The position numbers and the translations under genes were made by a program. A stretch of DNA of 64,000 nucleotides from Octadecabacter dasysiphoniae. Its GTDB lineage: Bacteria; Pseudomonadota; Alphaproteobacteria; Rhodobacterales; Rhodobacteraceae. The stretch spans positions 744,001 to 808,000 of the forward strand of contig NZ_JAKGAQ010000001.1 of NCBI RefSeq assembly GCF_021532615.1. The letters are read 5' to 3'. Every line of letters begins with the position of its first letter. The stretch's first letter is position 1. This document shows, piece by piece, positions 9,086-17,686 of this stretch. Under the pieces are notes generated by a model, which had not been told where the DNA came from, did no database searches, and saw nothing but the letters and a program-made list of their open reading frames with translations.

Positions 9086-9491
9086 AGGCTGAGCCAAATC
9101 GGTCAGTTTTGGCTGTTGCCAGGCGGGCATCTAAATTCTGTGCGCAATTGTGCGATATAGGCTGTGTGGCTGTCTTAGGTCTCAAAGGCGTCGTGCCACG
9201 CGCATATCGTTCGTGTGATGGTCTAGAGAGCAAAGCCCGTACAGACCCCTGATACCAAGGTTTGCGAACGCTTCCAAAAACATCACAGGATCTTGCCCAT
9301 CTTTGTTGAACTCCTGCCGACCACTGCATGACTAAATTTCATGTTATGGCTACGACGCGCCATTGGCCGAGAACCTTGCAACGCCATCCGCGCCAGTAAA
9401 CAAAGGCGATCTGGGCATGGCCCTTGCGATTGGCTTATAGAGTGGCTAGCCTCAAAATTACACTAATAAATCAGATATTTATAGGGAAAAG
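9086..9491. other. Intergenic stretch without a recognised gene
   Basis: About 400 bp between the hypothetical gene and tRNA-Tyr. Short frames on both strands show no familiar motif, and no terminator, promoter pair or repeat stands out. The stretch lies beside a tRNA gene, a usual site for integration remnants, but I saw no integrase fragment or second copy of the tRNA 3' end. Confidence 0.5.
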
Positions 9492-9575
9492 TGGTGGGCG
9501 ACCCTGGAATCGAACCAGGCGTGCGTCTCCGCGAGGGAGTTACAGTCCCCTGCCACACCTTGCGGCCTGTCGCCC
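9492..9575 (-). tRNA. tRNA-Tyr (anticodon GUA)
   Basis: On the minus strand the 7-bp acceptor stem (GGGCGAC with GUCGCCC), the 5-bp anticodon stem with loop CUGUAAC, a long variable arm and the T arm (CCUGG-UUCGAUU-CCAGG) all fold. The anticodon is GUA. The discriminator is A and CCA is encoded. Position 8 reads as A instead of the usual U, and the D stem is only 3 bp. The long variable arm agrees with bacterial tRNA-Tyr being class II. Confidence 0.93.
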
Positions 9576-9707
9576 ACTGGCGGCGTCAATAGCTTTGGCG
9601 TGTTGGGGCGTCAACCTCAATTGCGCGCAATTTCGGTGCTAAATTACAGTCAGGCTTGCGGTTTTTGCCGATCCCCCGCATGAGGGGGGCAGGATTAGGA
9701 TTTTACT

Positions 9708-10484
9708 ATGAAAAAGCCACAATGGGTCGTTGATAAAGAACGCGATAAACGGGCGGCGGCGAACCATACGGTTTGGCTGTTTGGCCTGCATGCGGTGCGC
9801 GATGCGTTGCTGAACCCTGCACGTGAAAAATTGCGGCTGGTCGTTACGCGCAATGCCCTTGATCGTCTGGGGGATGCCGTGGCCCATGGGCCAGAGCCTG
9901 AAATGTGCGAACCCCGCAAGTTTGCAGCCCCCATTGATCCGCAATCAGTTCATCAGGGGGCGGCCTTAGAAGTGAAGCCGCTGGATTGGGGTAATGTTGT
10001 GGATCGCTGCATGGGCGACGGTGTCACCCCGCCGCGTGTTCTTTTGCTGGATCGTGTGACGGATCCGCACAATGTTGGCGCGATTTTACGATCCGCGGAG
10101 GTGTTTGGTGCACAGGCCGTCGTGGCGATGTCACGCCATGCAGCACCCGAAACTGGTGCGTTGGCTAAGACCGCAAGTGGCGCGTTGGAACGTCAGCCTT
10201 ATCTGCGGGTGCGCAATCTGGCGGATGCGATCGTTGAATTACAGGGCATGGGATACCTTGTTCTCGGTCTGGACGGTGAGGCCGAAGGCACGATCGAACA
10301 GGCGGTTGACGGCAAGCGGGATCGCGCGATTGCGTTGGTGTTGGGGGCTGAGGGGCCGGGTTTGCGTGAAAAAACCAAAGAAACCTGTGATGCCTTGGTG
10401 AAAATCGACTTTGCGGGTGAATTTGGGTCACTCAACGTCTCAAATGCTGCGGCGGTCGCCCTATATGCAAGTAGAGCGACCTAA
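9708..10484 (+). CDS. rlmB: 23S rRNA (guanosine-2'-O-)-methyltransferase RlmB, TrmH/SpoU family
   Basis: A 258-residue protein of the SPOUT class. The N-terminal substrate-binding part (WLFGLHAVRDALLNP) is followed by the SpoU methylase domain with its three signatures: DPHNVGAILRSAEVFG, LVLGAEGPGLR, and the C-terminal LNVSNAAAVALY, which forms the knot that binds S-adenosylmethionine. RlmB methylates G2251 of 23S rRNA in E. coli. The paralogous TrmL/TrmH enzymes are similar, but the N-terminal extension favours RlmB. It starts at an ATG after a purine-rich stretch and is followed 12 bp later by a zinc-ribbon gene. Confidence 0.88.
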   Translation: MKKPQWVVDKERDKRAAANHTVWLFGLHAVRDALLNPAREKLRLVVTRNALDRLGDAVAHGPEPEMCEPRKFAAPIDPQSVHQGAALEVKPLDWGNVVDRCMGDGVTPPRVLLLDRVTDPHNVGAILRSAEVFGAQAVVAMSRHAAPETGALAKTASGALERQPYLRVRNLADAIVELQGMGYLVLGLDGEAEGTIEQAVDGKRDRAIALVLGAEGPGLREKTKETCDALVKIDFAGEFGSLNVSNAAAVALYASRAT

Positions 10485-10496
10485 ACCGGAGAGATC

Positions 10497-10808
10497 ATGC
10501 CAGCCCAGAAAATCGCCACGTGTTGTTATTGTGGCACCCGCGCTGCGTTGGTGTTGCGTGGAAAAGATCGCCACGAGTTGAGCTGTTCAAGCTGCGGCGC
10601 GCCTTTGCATGACCTCAAAATGTTACCAAAAGCAGCCTCGCGGGGGACTGCGCCTGCGGCGACACCCACCCGCCCGAGGCCCAAACCAACGCACCCAAAA
10701 CAACCCCATCCCAAGGCCCGAAAGGTCAAAAAACGCAATAAACGCAAGGGGATATGGCGCAAGATCGTTGAAGAGGTCTGGGACGAAATCGAAGACATTT
10801 TCGATTGA
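10497..10808 (+). CDS. Small zinc-ribbon protein with basic Pro-rich linker
   Basis: A 103-residue protein. Two CxxC pairs (C9/C12 and C30/C33) form a probable zinc ribbon. A long Pro/Lys/Arg-rich linker (about 45-85) follows, and the C-terminus is an acidic amphipathic helix (about 88-103). It begins 12 bp after rlmB, with a GGAGA ribosome site overlapping the gap, so it is probably cotranscribed with it. The zinc ribbon beside a very basic segment suggests nucleic acid or ribosome contact, but that is inference and I know no function for it. Confidence 0.7.
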   Translation: MPAQKIATCCYCGTRAALVLRGKDRHELSCSSCGAPLHDLKMLPKAASRGTAPAATPTRPRPKPTHPKQPHPKARKVKKRNKRKGIWRKIVEEVWDEIEDIFD

Positions 10809-10913
10809 AACATTTGCGCACGCTTCGTCACGGTTGGGCGAGGTGGGTGTTTTTGAAAGGTGAGATGGTCCAAGTAGGGTGCAACACGAAATTGATTGTT
10901 GGAGACCCAAACT

Positions 10914-11369
10914 ATGCTGACCCGCCGCCTGATTTTGACCGCCGCCATCGCGGCCCCTGCCGCTGCATTGTTAAACCGCCCCGCCATGGCCGCAGAGCCT
11001 GAGGTGTTTTCTGTTGATGATATTGCCATTCGCGGCACCGATCCCGTGGCATATTTCACGCAAGGTGCGCCAATGGCCGGCAGCCCAGAGCATGCGTTGA
11101 TGTGGCAGGGTACAACCTGGCATTTCGCGTCAGCCGAAAACATGGAACTGTTTATGGCCAACCCCGAAGCCTACGCGCCGCAATATGGTGGTTACTGTGC
11201 CTTTGCGATGTCCAAGGGCTATGTTGCAACCTCGGTCCCTGAGGCTTGGACGGTGCATGAAGATAAGCTGTATCTGAACTATTCCGTCAATGTGCGTCAG
11301 GTTTGGCTTGAGGATGTGCCCGGCAACATTGTCTTGGCGGATGGCAACTGGCCGACTGCGCTGGGTTGA
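10914..11369 (+). CDS. Exported YHS-domain protein
   Basis: A 151-residue protein. The ATG at 10914 is chosen because a GGAGA site sits 8 nt upstream and the product then begins with a twin-arginine-like signal (MLTRRLILTAA, cleavage near AMA-AEP). The mature part is a YHS domain (GTDPVAYFTQG, YGGYCAFAMSKGY), a fold found in copper-handling and metal-associated proteins. Family members are often annotated only as YHS domain protein. A metal role is inference. Confidence 0.85.
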   Translation: MLTRRLILTAAIAAPAAALLNRPAMAAEPEVFSVDDIAIRGTDPVAYFTQGAPMAGSPEHALMWQGTTWHFASAENMELFMANPEAYAPQYGGYCAFAMSKGYVATSVPEAWTVHEDKLYLNYSVNVRQVWLEDVPGNIVLADGNWPTALG

Positions 11370-11408
11370 TCACGATTGCCTGATCAGGCCTTAAATGGCG
11401 GGACTTCG

Positions 11409-11436
11409 TTCATAGATATTTGAGGCAGACGGGGGT
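11409..11436 (+). repeat. Possible fourth, diverged copy of the intergenic repeat
   Basis: The order agatattt, then ggcagac, then a G-run resembles the repeat at 24862-24900. Identity is low and the left C-run is missing, so this is tentative. Confidence 0.3.
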
Positions 11437-11480
11437 TGGAACTCCTTCGTTTGTTCTCACTGTCCCTCGTTCCGTACCTT

Positions 11481-11510
11481 GCGCCCGCATTTCAGTGCGG
11501 GCGCTTTTTT
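11481..11510 (+). terminator. Intrinsic terminator downstream of the YHS gene
   Basis: A perfect 9-bp GC-rich stem (gcgcccgca at 11481-11489, tgcgggcgc at 11496-11504) with a 6-nt loop is followed by six T. It lies 110 bp after the YHS stop codon. Confidence 0.85.
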
Positions 11511-11539
11511 GTAGAGATTTCGTGGGCTAGGGTAGTGAA

Positions 11540-12004
11540 ATGTATAGTGATTCACTGATCAAGGATGTGTTGAAGCGGGCCCGCGTTGTCGCCGTCGTGG
11601 GTGTGTCGGCCAACCCGGTACGACCGAGCTATTTTGTGGCGCGTTACCTTGGGCTTAAGGGGTTTCGTGTTGTTCCAGTGAATCCCGGATTGGCGGGGCA
11701 GACCCTGTTTGGTGAAACTGTATACGCCTCGTTGGCTGACATCCCGTTTGATGTTGATATGGTTGATATTTTCCGCCGCTCTGAAGCGGTGCCTGCGATT
11801 GTGGATGATGCTTTGGCCCGCTGGCCGGATTTGCAAACCGTCTGGATGCAGATCGGAGTGGAGCACCAACAGGCTGCGTCCGTCGCTGAGGCGCGCGGTG
11901 TGACGGTGATCCAGAACCGATGCCCGAAGATCGAATATCAACGTTTGTTTGGCGAATTGCGGATGGGCGGGTTCAACACGGGCGTGCTGTCGTCCAAGTT
12001 GTAA
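11540..12004 (+). CDS. CoA-binding domain protein (YccU-like)
   Basis: A 154-residue single-domain protein with a Rossmann CoA-binding fold: VVAVVGVSANPVRPSYFVARYL near the N-terminus, then GFRVVPVNPG, then the DMVDIFRRSEAVP strand-helix. It matches the CoA-binding domain of succinyl-CoA synthetase alpha without the catalytic part. YccU-type proteins have no established reaction. It is convergent with the Dabb/hisE side, with a gap of 9 bp. Confidence 0.8.
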   Translation: MYSDSLIKDVLKRARVVAVVGVSANPVRPSYFVARYLGLKGFRVVPVNPGLAGQTLFGETVYASLADIPFDVDMVDIFRRSEAVPAIVDDALARWPDLQTVWMQIGVEHQQAASVAEARGVTVIQNRCPKIEYQRLFGELRMGGFNTGVLSSKL

Positions 12005-12013
12005 AATGACAAT

Positions 12014-12310
12014 TTAGGCGTCATCGAGCCGCAGGTCTGCGGCAACGCGAATGTCACGCAGTGGGCGCACGCGGCGGATGGATTCCGCATAGAGCGGATG
12101 TGCCTTGTAGGCGGCTAATGCGGCCTCATCCTGGATATCGGCCATCACAACAAAATCAGGATGCGGCCCTGGAATTTCATCAAGATTGAGGTTGCGATGG
12201 ACGGCAAAACGCACAGCGTGGGGATTGTCTTTTAGAACCCAAAGACCCGCTTCGATATCGTCCAGATAGGTTGGATCAATAGCGGAAAAAAACGCGATAT
12301 GGCGGATCAT
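12014..12310 (-). CDS. Dabb (stress-responsive alpha/beta barrel) domain protein
   Basis: A 98-residue protein beginning at MIRHIAFFS. The ATG at 12310 overlaps the hisE stop codon as ATGA, which fixes the start and suggests translational coupling. The fold pattern (MIRHIAFF at the start, HRNLNLDEIPGPHPDFVVMADI in the middle, then YKAHPLY) is that of the Dabb ferredoxin-like dimeric barrel family. The function is unknown. It is the last gene of the hisA-hisF-hisE run. Confidence 0.8.
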   Translation of the reverse strand: MIRHIAFFSAIDPTYLDDIEAGLWVLKDNPHAVRFAVHRNLNLDEIPGPHPDFVVMADIQDEAALAAYKAHPLYAESIRRVRPLRDIRVAADLRLDDA

Positions 12311-12609
12311 CTGTTCGCTTTCTCGCTCAACCCCGACTGGGTTGTTCTGCTGTCCAATTCTGCTTCGATATCCGCCAAGGTCACACCGTGCGCTGCGCAC
12401 ATGACCAGCAGGTGATACATCACATCCGCGGCTTCCGATGTTAGGCGGGATTTATCGCCTTTTGTGGCTTCGATTATTGCTTCGACGGCTTCTTCGCCAA
12501 ATTTTTCAGCTGCTTTGTCAGGGGACGCCAACAGCTTGGCTGTCCAGCTTTGTTCTGGATCACCACCGACCCGGTTTGCAATTGTTTGGGCAAGATTTTT
12601 TATCGACAT
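12307..12609 (-). CDS. hisE: Phosphoribosyl-ATP diphosphatase HisE
   Basis: A 100-residue protein, second step of histidine synthesis (PR-ATP to PR-AMP plus diphosphate). The all-alpha MazG-like fold shows as KAAEKFGEEAVEAIIEA, with the metal-binding acidic residues, and SEAADVMYHLLVM. It is a stand-alone HisE, not fused to HisI. It starts 1 bp after the hisF stop and is followed by the Dabb gene with a 4-bp overlap. Confidence 0.93.
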   Translation of the reverse strand: MSIKNLAQTIANRVGGDPEQSWTAKLLASPDKAAEKFGEEAVEAIIEATKGDKSRLTSEAADVMYHLLVMCAAHGVTLADIEAELDSRTTQSGLSEKANR

Positions 12610-12610
12610 T

Positions 12611-13369
12611 TCAAATCCTTACAGGAACGCCTGCCGCCTGCATGTGCGCCTTGGCTTGCGGGATTGTATAGGTTCCGAAGTGAAAGATCGATGCGGCAAG
12701 AACAGCAGATGCGCCGCCTTTTGTCACACCTTCAACAAGGTGATCGAGGGTGCCAACACCCCCAGACGCAATAACCGGGATCGACACCGCGTCCGTAACG
12801 GCGCGCGTCAGGGCCAGATTGAAACCTGACTTGGTGCCATCGTTGTCCATCGCCGTGAGCAGGATTTCACCCGCACCTTTCGCCTGCGCGGTCAGGGCGA
12901 ATTCCACAGCATCAATGCCGGTCGCACGGCGTCCTCCGTGGGTGAAGATTTCCCAACGACCAGGGGCCACCGTTTTTGCGTCAATTGCGCAAACAATACA
13001 CTGTGATCCAAAGCGCAGTGCGGCCTCTGTCAGAACATCAGGGTCTGCCACCGCTGCGGAGTTGAAAGAGACTTTGTCCGCGCCCGCCAAAAGCAGATTT
13101 CGCACGTCGACATGGGTGCGAACCCCGCCGCCGATGGTCAGCGGCATAAAGCAGGCCTCGGCGGTGCGGGTGGCCAGATCATACATGGTGCCGCGGTTTT
13201 CCTCGGTCGCCATAATGTCGAGAAAACACAACTCGTCTGCGCCCATATCGTTGTAGCGAATGGCGGATTCCACGGGGTCGCCGGCATCGACGATATCGAC
13301 AAAATTGACACCTTTGACGACGCGGCCATTGGCGACGTCCAAACAGGGGATGATGCGTGTTTTTAACAT
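12611..13369 (-). CDS. hisF: Imidazole glycerol phosphate synthase, cyclase subunit HisF
   Basis: A 252-residue TIM barrel of usual length. It makes IGP and AICAR from PRFAR using ammonia from HisH. The catalytic aspartates are visible as D11 (IPCLDVANG) and D130 (CAIDAKTV). Phosphate-binding loops appear as TIGGGVRT and IASGGVGT. It lies 27 bp after hisA and 1 bp before hisE in the same run. The partner hisH is in the second his block upstream. Confidence 0.96.
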   Translation of the reverse strand: MLKTRIIPCLDVANGRVVKGVNFVDIVDAGDPVESAIRYNDMGADELCFLDIMATEENRGTMYDLATRTAEACFMPLTIGGGVRTHVDVRNLLLAGADKVSFNSAAVADPDVLTEAALRFGSQCIVCAIDAKTVAPGRWEIFTHGGRRATGIDAVEFALTAQAKGAGEILLTAMDNDGTKSGFNLALTRAVTDAVSIPVIASGGVGTLDHLVEGVTKGGASAVLAASIFHFGTYTIPQAKAHMQAAGVPVRI

Positions 13370-13396
13370 GGCGCAGGTTTACCCCGACCCGCGCGC

Positions 13397-14113
13397 CTAG
13401 GCCAGTGCCTTGAGGGCTGCACCCAGATCAATCGCCCCATCATACAGCGCACGCCCCGAAATGGCGCCGGAAATGACGCCAGTTGCCTTTAGCGCTACGA
13501 GGTCGCCCATGGATGACACGCCACCAGATGCGATGACGGGGATGTTCACAGCACGGGCAAGCGCCTCGGTTGCTTCGATATTGGGACCCTTCATCGCACC
13601 GTCGCGCAGAATGTCTGTGTAAATGATCGCCGCAATGCCGGCGTCTTCAAACGATTTGGCGAGGTCGGTAACCTGAATTTCGGTTTCCGTCGCCCAGCCT
13701 TTGGTGGCCACAAACCCATTGCGCGCATCAAGCCCCACGGCGACCTTGCCTGGAAATTCCCGGGCCGCTTCGCGCACCAGATCGGGGTTTTCGACGGCGA
13801 CGGTACCAAGGATCACGCGGGCCAAACCACGATCAATCCAGCGTTCGATTGTCTTCATGTCGCGGATACCACCGCCAAGCTGCGCTGGGACAGGGCAGGC
13901 CTTGAGGATCGCCTCGACGGGGGCGGCGTTTACGGGTTCGCCCGCGAACGCGCCGTTCAGATCAACAAGGTGCAACCATTCACAGCCCGCAGCCACGAAT
14001 TCTTTGGCCTGTGCCGCCGGATCGTCATTGAACACGGTAGATTGGTCCATATCCCCATGCACAAGGCGCACGGCCTGGCCGTCTTTGAGGTCAATAGCGG
14101 GGTAAAGGATCAT
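13397..14113 (-). CDS. hisA: ProFAR isomerase HisA
   Basis: A 238-residue TIM barrel that converts ProFAR to PRFAR. The start is taken as the ATG at 14113 ([12 protein letters not shown]) because this is the family N-terminus and an AGGTG site sits upstream. The frame is open for 19 more codons, but these do not fit the family. Catalytic aspartates are D8 and D129 (VGLDARNG). It is the first gene of the hisA-hisF-hisE-Dabb run. Confidence 0.95.
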   Translation of the reverse strand: MILYPAIDLKDGQAVRLVHGDMDQSTVFNDDPAAQAKEFVAAGCEWLHLVDLNGAFAGEPVNAAPVEAILKACPVPAQLGGGIRDMKTIERWIDRGLARVILGTVAVENPDLVREAAREFPGKVAVGLDARNGFVATKGWATETEIQVTDLAKSFEDAGIAAIIYTDILRDGAMKGPNIEATEALARAVNIPVIASGGVSSMGDLVALKATGVISGAISGRALYDGAIDLGAALKALA

Positions 14114-14248
14114 TGCGGCACCTGTTTTCTGCGATGCCCGCGTATAGCCATGGCAGGCGGTCAGATGCAACGCGACCCCACGTTACGCTTGCGTGGAATC
14201 GCCAATCACCGCCATGATTTGTCCAATCTCAGGGAGGAGACTACTTAA

Positions 14249-14635
14249 ATGAATAAAATTCTTCTTACATTGGCCGCGACGGTCGGCTTTGCGGGCGCAG
14301 CGTTTGCGGACCCTCTTGAAGGCAACTGGCGCACGCCAACAGACGACAACGGGAATTCCGGCATTGTGCAGGTTGCCCCATGCGGCGCGGCGCTGTGTGG
14401 CACGTTGATCCAAGCCTTCGACGGAAGCGGTGCACAGATGGCATCCCCGAACATCGGCCGTCAGATCATTTTTGACACGACGCCGAATGGCGGCGGCGAA
14501 TATCGTGGTCAGGTGTGGTCGCCCGATCGCGACAAGACCTACAATTCCCGTCTTCAGCTTAACGGCAACACATTGTCCGTATCGGGCTGCGTTTTGGGTA
14601 TTTGCCGTGATGGCGGGACGTGGACACGCAATTAA
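14249..14635 (+). CDS. DUF2147 secreted protein
   Basis: A 128-residue protein with a clear signal peptide (cleavage after AFA, residue 21) and a DUF2147 domain (EGNWRTPTDDNGNSGIV, CGAALCGTLI, Y-x-G-x-V-W-S-P-D-R-D-K-T-Y). Two cysteine pairs may form disulfides in the periplasm. The function is unknown. It sits on the opposite strand between hisH and hisA. Its ribosome site (gggaggaga at 14232-14240) is strikingly strong and complementary to the CCUCCUCCC motif of the RNA array at 30 kb. Confidence 0.85.
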   Translation: MNKILLTLAATVGFAGAAFADPLEGNWRTPTDDNGNSGIVQVAPCGAALCGTLIQAFDGSGAQMASPNIGRQIIFDTTPNGGGEYRGQVWSPDRDKTYNSRLQLNGNTLSVSGCVLGICRDGGTWTRN

Positions 14636-14677
14636 TGTGTCACATTAAGATTGCTTCATAGTGATTTGATATAAAAG

Positions 14678-14716
14678 AAAAAGCCGCTCAAGGGATTTAC
14701 CCTAGAGCGGCTTTTT
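14678..14716. terminator. Bidirectional intrinsic terminator between DUF2147 gene and hisH
   Basis: A perfect 12-bp stem (14678-14689 with 14705-14716) has A-runs on one side and T-runs on the other, so it can act on both strands. It separates the converging DUF2147 gene and hisB-hisH, and its right arm ends one base before the hisH stop codon. Confidence 0.9.
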
Positions 14717-15355
14717 CTATGGTGCCCATCGCAAGAAGTTAGCGATCATGCGCAAACCTGCATCTTGGCTTTTCTCGGGGTGAAATTGCGTTCCGATGAT
14801 TGTGTCACGCCCGACGATTGCGGTTATGTCACCCGCGTAATCACAATGCGCGAGGCGTTGGGACGGATCACCCATTTTCATCTGCCATGAATGAACGAAA
14901 TAAGCGTGATCGCCGGTTTTCAATCCGTCTAGAACGGGGTGCGGGGTGTCGATCACCAAATCATTCCAGCCCATATGGGGCACCGGCAGCGTCGCATCGT
15001 TTGGTGTGATCTTTTGGATTTCACCGTCGATCCAGCCGAAGCCGGGGGTTTCTTCGTATTCGAACCCGCGCAGACCCATCATTTGCATGCCCACACAGAT
15101 ACCCATGAAGGGCACAGCGCGGCGTTCAACACTTTCGCGGATCGCATCTGCCAGCCCTGAAATACCGTGGAGTTCGGCGTGGCAATGGGGGAACGCCCCG
15201 TCACCGGGCAACACGATACGGTCGGCGCGGGCCACGACATCGGGGTCACCGGTCACGATCACGTCGCCTGCGTCTACCTCGGCCGCCATGCGTTCAAACG
15301 CCTTTTGCGCCGAGTGCAGATTGCCGCTGTCATAGTCGATCAGAACAGTGGTCAA
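14717..15355 (-). CDS. hisH: Imidazole glycerol phosphate synthase, glutaminase subunit HisH
   Basis: A 212-residue class I glutamine amidotransferase that supplies ammonia to HisF. The catalytic triad is visible: C87 in [10 protein letters not shown], and H192 and E194 in FHPEKSQ. The N-terminal [11 protein letters not shown] is typical. The start codon overlaps the hisB stop by 4 bp (ATGA). A strong terminator follows directly. Confidence 0.96.
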   Translation of the reverse strand: MTTVLIDYDSGNLHSAQKAFERMAAEVDAGDVIVTGDPDVVARADRIVLPGDGAFPHCHAELHGISGLADAIRESVERRAVPFMGICVGMQMMGLRGFEYEETPGFGWIDGEIQKITPNDATLPVPHMGWNDLVIDTPHPVLDGLKTGDHAYFVHSWQMKMGDPSQRLAHCDYAGDITAIVGRDTIIGTQFHPEKSQDAGLRMIANFLRWAP

Positions 15356-15939
15356 AGGGCACCTTTGGTCGATGGAATCGCGTCTGCCTTGCGCGGGTCC
15401 GTTTCGACGGCGACACGCAGCGCGCGGGCCACGGATTTGAACGCGGCCTCGGCGATGTGGTGGCTGTTGAACCCGTGCAGGGTGTCGATGTGCAGCGTGA
15501 TGCCGCCGTGCGTTGACAAGGCCTGAAAGAACTCGCGCACCAATTCGGTGTCAAACGTACCGATTTTGGCCGTCGGAAGGTTGAGATTGCAAATCAGATA
15601 GGGGCGCGCGGACAGATCGAGCGCGCAACGTACCTGCGCGTCGTCCATCGCGAGGTGGCAATCGCCATACCTGTTGATACCGCGCTTGTCGCCCAGCGCG
15701 TCTACCAAGGCCTGACCCAGCGCGATCCCCACGTCCTCGACGGTGTGGTGATCATCAATGTGCAGATCGCCCGTGGCACGGATTGTCATATCAATCAGGC
15801 TATGGCGGGCCAGTTGATCCAGCATGTGATCAAAGAAACCGACGCCCGTCTTGTTGTCATAGACCCCTGTTCCATCGAGGTTTATTTCGACCGAGATATC
15901 AGTCTCGGCGGTTTTTCGGGTGATGGTGCTGGTGCGCAT
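15352..15939 (-). CDS. hisB: Imidazoleglycerol-phosphate dehydratase HisB
   Basis: A 195-residue monofunctional dehydratase without the histidinol phosphatase part, as is usual in alphaproteobacteria. It forms imidazole acetol phosphate. Metal-binding motifs are visible as [13 protein letters not shown] and [14 protein letters not shown], and again near the C-terminus as [15 protein letters not shown] and [12 protein letters not shown]. It is first in a two-gene unit with hisH. Confidence 0.96.
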   Translation of the reverse strand: MRTSTITRKTAETDISVEINLDGTGVYDNKTGVGFFDHMLDQLARHSLIDMTIRATGDLHIDDHHTVEDVGIALGQALVDALGDKRGINRYGDCHLAMDDAQVRCALDLSARPYLICNLNLPTAKIGTFDTELVREFFQALSTHGGITLHIDTLHGFNSHHIAEAAFKSVARALRVAVETDPRKADAIPSTKGAL

Positions 15940-16046
15940 GGCTGTTCCTTTCGGGGTCGCGTCTTGGGCGGCTTATAGGGGGCCATCTGCGGCGCGCCAA
16001 GCGGTACAAGACGAAATTAACCAGCCCATGCGTGGGCGCAACAGGG

Positions 16047-16613
16047 TTAAACAGCCCGCAACATGTGTGGCGTGCCGTTTGAAATGTCCTGCGCGCGCTC
16101 TGACCAAACGAGCGCGCGGGCGTCGTCCTGCTGGGTGAGCAATTTCGCGAGGACTTTGAACGGGGTCGGCGAATGCGGGGTATGATCTGCCCATTCAAGC
16201 GCGGCTTCGACGGCGGCATCATAGCGGTTGATCATCAGGTTGGCGCGCATCCGCAATCCGAAGAACCGCGCGCGGTGATGGGCGTTTTGCGGGCGTGATT
16301 TTATAGCCAAGAGAGCCGCACAAGGGTTGTTTTGCATAAGGCGCAGCTGAGCGCAAAGAATGCCACAGGGATCGTTTGCAATCCGCAGCGCCTGTTCTGC
16401 AATGTCATAACGTCCGGTGCTTGTGGCGCAGTCGACCAAAAGGGCGGCGATGTCGGGATCGGCGCATAAATGCAGGTTGTCGATCAATAGATCAAACCCC
16501 TCGGTGGGCCGTGCACGCAAATGGTTTGCGGCGTCTTTGATTGCGGCACGCTCAGCGGCGTCTTTGGCGTTGGACATTTCGCAATCAATCGCTTTGGATG
16601 CAGTACGGGGCAT
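16047..16613 (-). CDS. Hypothetical TPR-like helical protein
   Basis: An alpha-helical protein of 188 residues if started at the ATG at 16613 (MPRTAS). An in-frame ATG at 16634 would add seven residues. The repeating pattern of small and large hydrophobics (AIAALLVDCATSTGRYDIAEQALRI and later helices) resembles tetratricopeptide repeats. No signal peptide or enzyme motif is seen. It is divergent from the GNAT gene at 16739. Function unknown. Confidence 0.6.
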   Translation of the reverse strand: MPRTASKAIDCEMSNAKDAAERAAIKDAANHLRARPTEGFDLLIDNLHLCADPDIAALLVDCATSTGRYDIAEQALRIANDPCGILCAQLRLMQNNPCAALLAIKSRPQNAHHRARFFGLRMRANLMINRYDAAVEAALEWADHTPHSPTPFKVLAKLLTQQDDARALVWSERAQDISNGTPHMLRAV

Positions 16614-16738
16614 GGGATCGTCCTGTTTCAACAAACTGTTTCTTAACCAAGAACAGATCGTTTCTAGGTGTCAGGTTTGTGGCGCGTTCAAGGTTATTGG
16701 CGGGTTAAAGCAGGCGCAAAATATGATGGGATATCAGC

Positions 16739-17326
16739 GTGAAGTCTGAATTTTGGGATGTGCCGCAGGGCCAGATTGCCGCAATTGTTACGCATTTACA
16801 GATGTTTGAACGGCCCGCACCTCGTGAAATTCCCGAAGTCGATGCTGAGTTGATGGCCCATCGAAAACCCGATCTTGAATGGTATCGCGACCTGTTCATG
16901 CGGGTCGGCGGGCAAGATTGGATGTGGTTTTCGCGCCTTGGCATGGCAGATGACGAATTGCGCGCGATTTTGCATGACGCTGCTGTTCAGATTTTTTCAG
17001 TGCGTGTGAACGGGCGTGATGTGGGTGTGCTTGAACTGGATTTTCGCACCGCCGGTGAATGCGAATTGGGGTATTTTGGGCTGACGCCAGCCATGGTTGG
17101 CACCGGGGCAGGGCGGTGGCTGATGGAACATGCGCTTGACCGCGCGTGGGCCGAACCGATTACGCGTTTTCATGTTCATACCTGCACTCTCGATAGCCCG
17201 CAGGCTTTGCCGTTTTATGTGCGCAGCGGGTTCACGGCCTATGCGCGACAGGTCGAAATTGCAGATGATCCTCGTAAGATCGGGGTGTTGCCTGCGGACA
17301 GCGCGCCGCAACTGCCAATTCTTTAG
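16739..17326 (+). CDS. GNAT family N-acetyltransferase
   Basis: A 195-residue protein starting at a GTG. The acetyl-CoA-binding part of the GNAT fold is at about 100-165, with GTGAGRWLMEHAL as the motif A loop, then VHTCTLDSPQALPFYVRSGF. The N-terminal ~70 residues (RPAPREIPEVDAEL) look like the substrate part found in alphaproteobacterial paralogs. The acceptor is unknown. It overlaps the convergent DUF1801 gene by 4 bp. Confidence 0.82.
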   Translation: MKSEFWDVPQGQIAAIVTHLQMFERPAPREIPEVDAELMAHRKPDLEWYRDLFMRVGGQDWMWFSRLGMADDELRAILHDAAVQIFSVRVNGRDVGVLELDFRTAGECELGYFGLTPAMVGTGAGRWLMEHALDRAWAEPITRFHVHTCTLDSPQALPFYVRSGFTAYARQVEIADDPRKIGVLPADSAPQLPIL

Positions 17327-17643
17327 GCCCCGAACGCCTGCGCCAGAAAACCTGCGACGTCTTTATCATCCACATCGCCAAGTCCGTGCAATTTGACATG
17401 GCGCCGCGCTTTGCCTTTGCCGTCCAGCACACCGTTCGGGTCACTGAAATCCGCGCCGTTTGAAAATTCGACCGACACATGCGCCTTGGATGCAAAGACC
17501 CCGCCCACAAAGCTGCCCGGTGCATCAGGGTCCATCATGAAGACCGTACCACCGTATTTTTCGCCTAAGTGCACGTCTTCGCGCACGGACCTCGCAATGC
17601 TGATGACCGCGTCAATCAATTCAGATTTTACTGTCTCGTCCAT
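17323..17643 (-). CDS. DUF1801 (YdhG-like) domain protein
   Basis: A 106-residue protein with the pattern EKYGGTVFMM, KAHVSVEFSNGADFSDPNGVLDGKGKARRHVKL and a C-terminal helix, matching the DUF1801/YdhG fold. The function of the family is not known. It is convergent with the GNAT gene and lies just beyond the tRNA-Gly terminator. Confidence 0.75.
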   Translation of the reverse strand: MDETVKSELIDAVISIARSVREDVHLGEKYGGTVFMMDPDAPGSFVGGVFASKAHVSVEFSNGADFSDPNGVLDGKGKARRHVKLHGLGDVDDKDVAGFLAQAFGA

Positions 17644-17686
17644 GGGGTTGCTTTCAATAGGGGAGGTCGCCCAAAGCTAGGCCCAG

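Noticed and set aside
9086-9491. Integrase or attachment site beside tRNA-Tyr
   Set aside because: No repeat of the tRNA 3' end and no integrase fragment were found in the neighbouring sequence.
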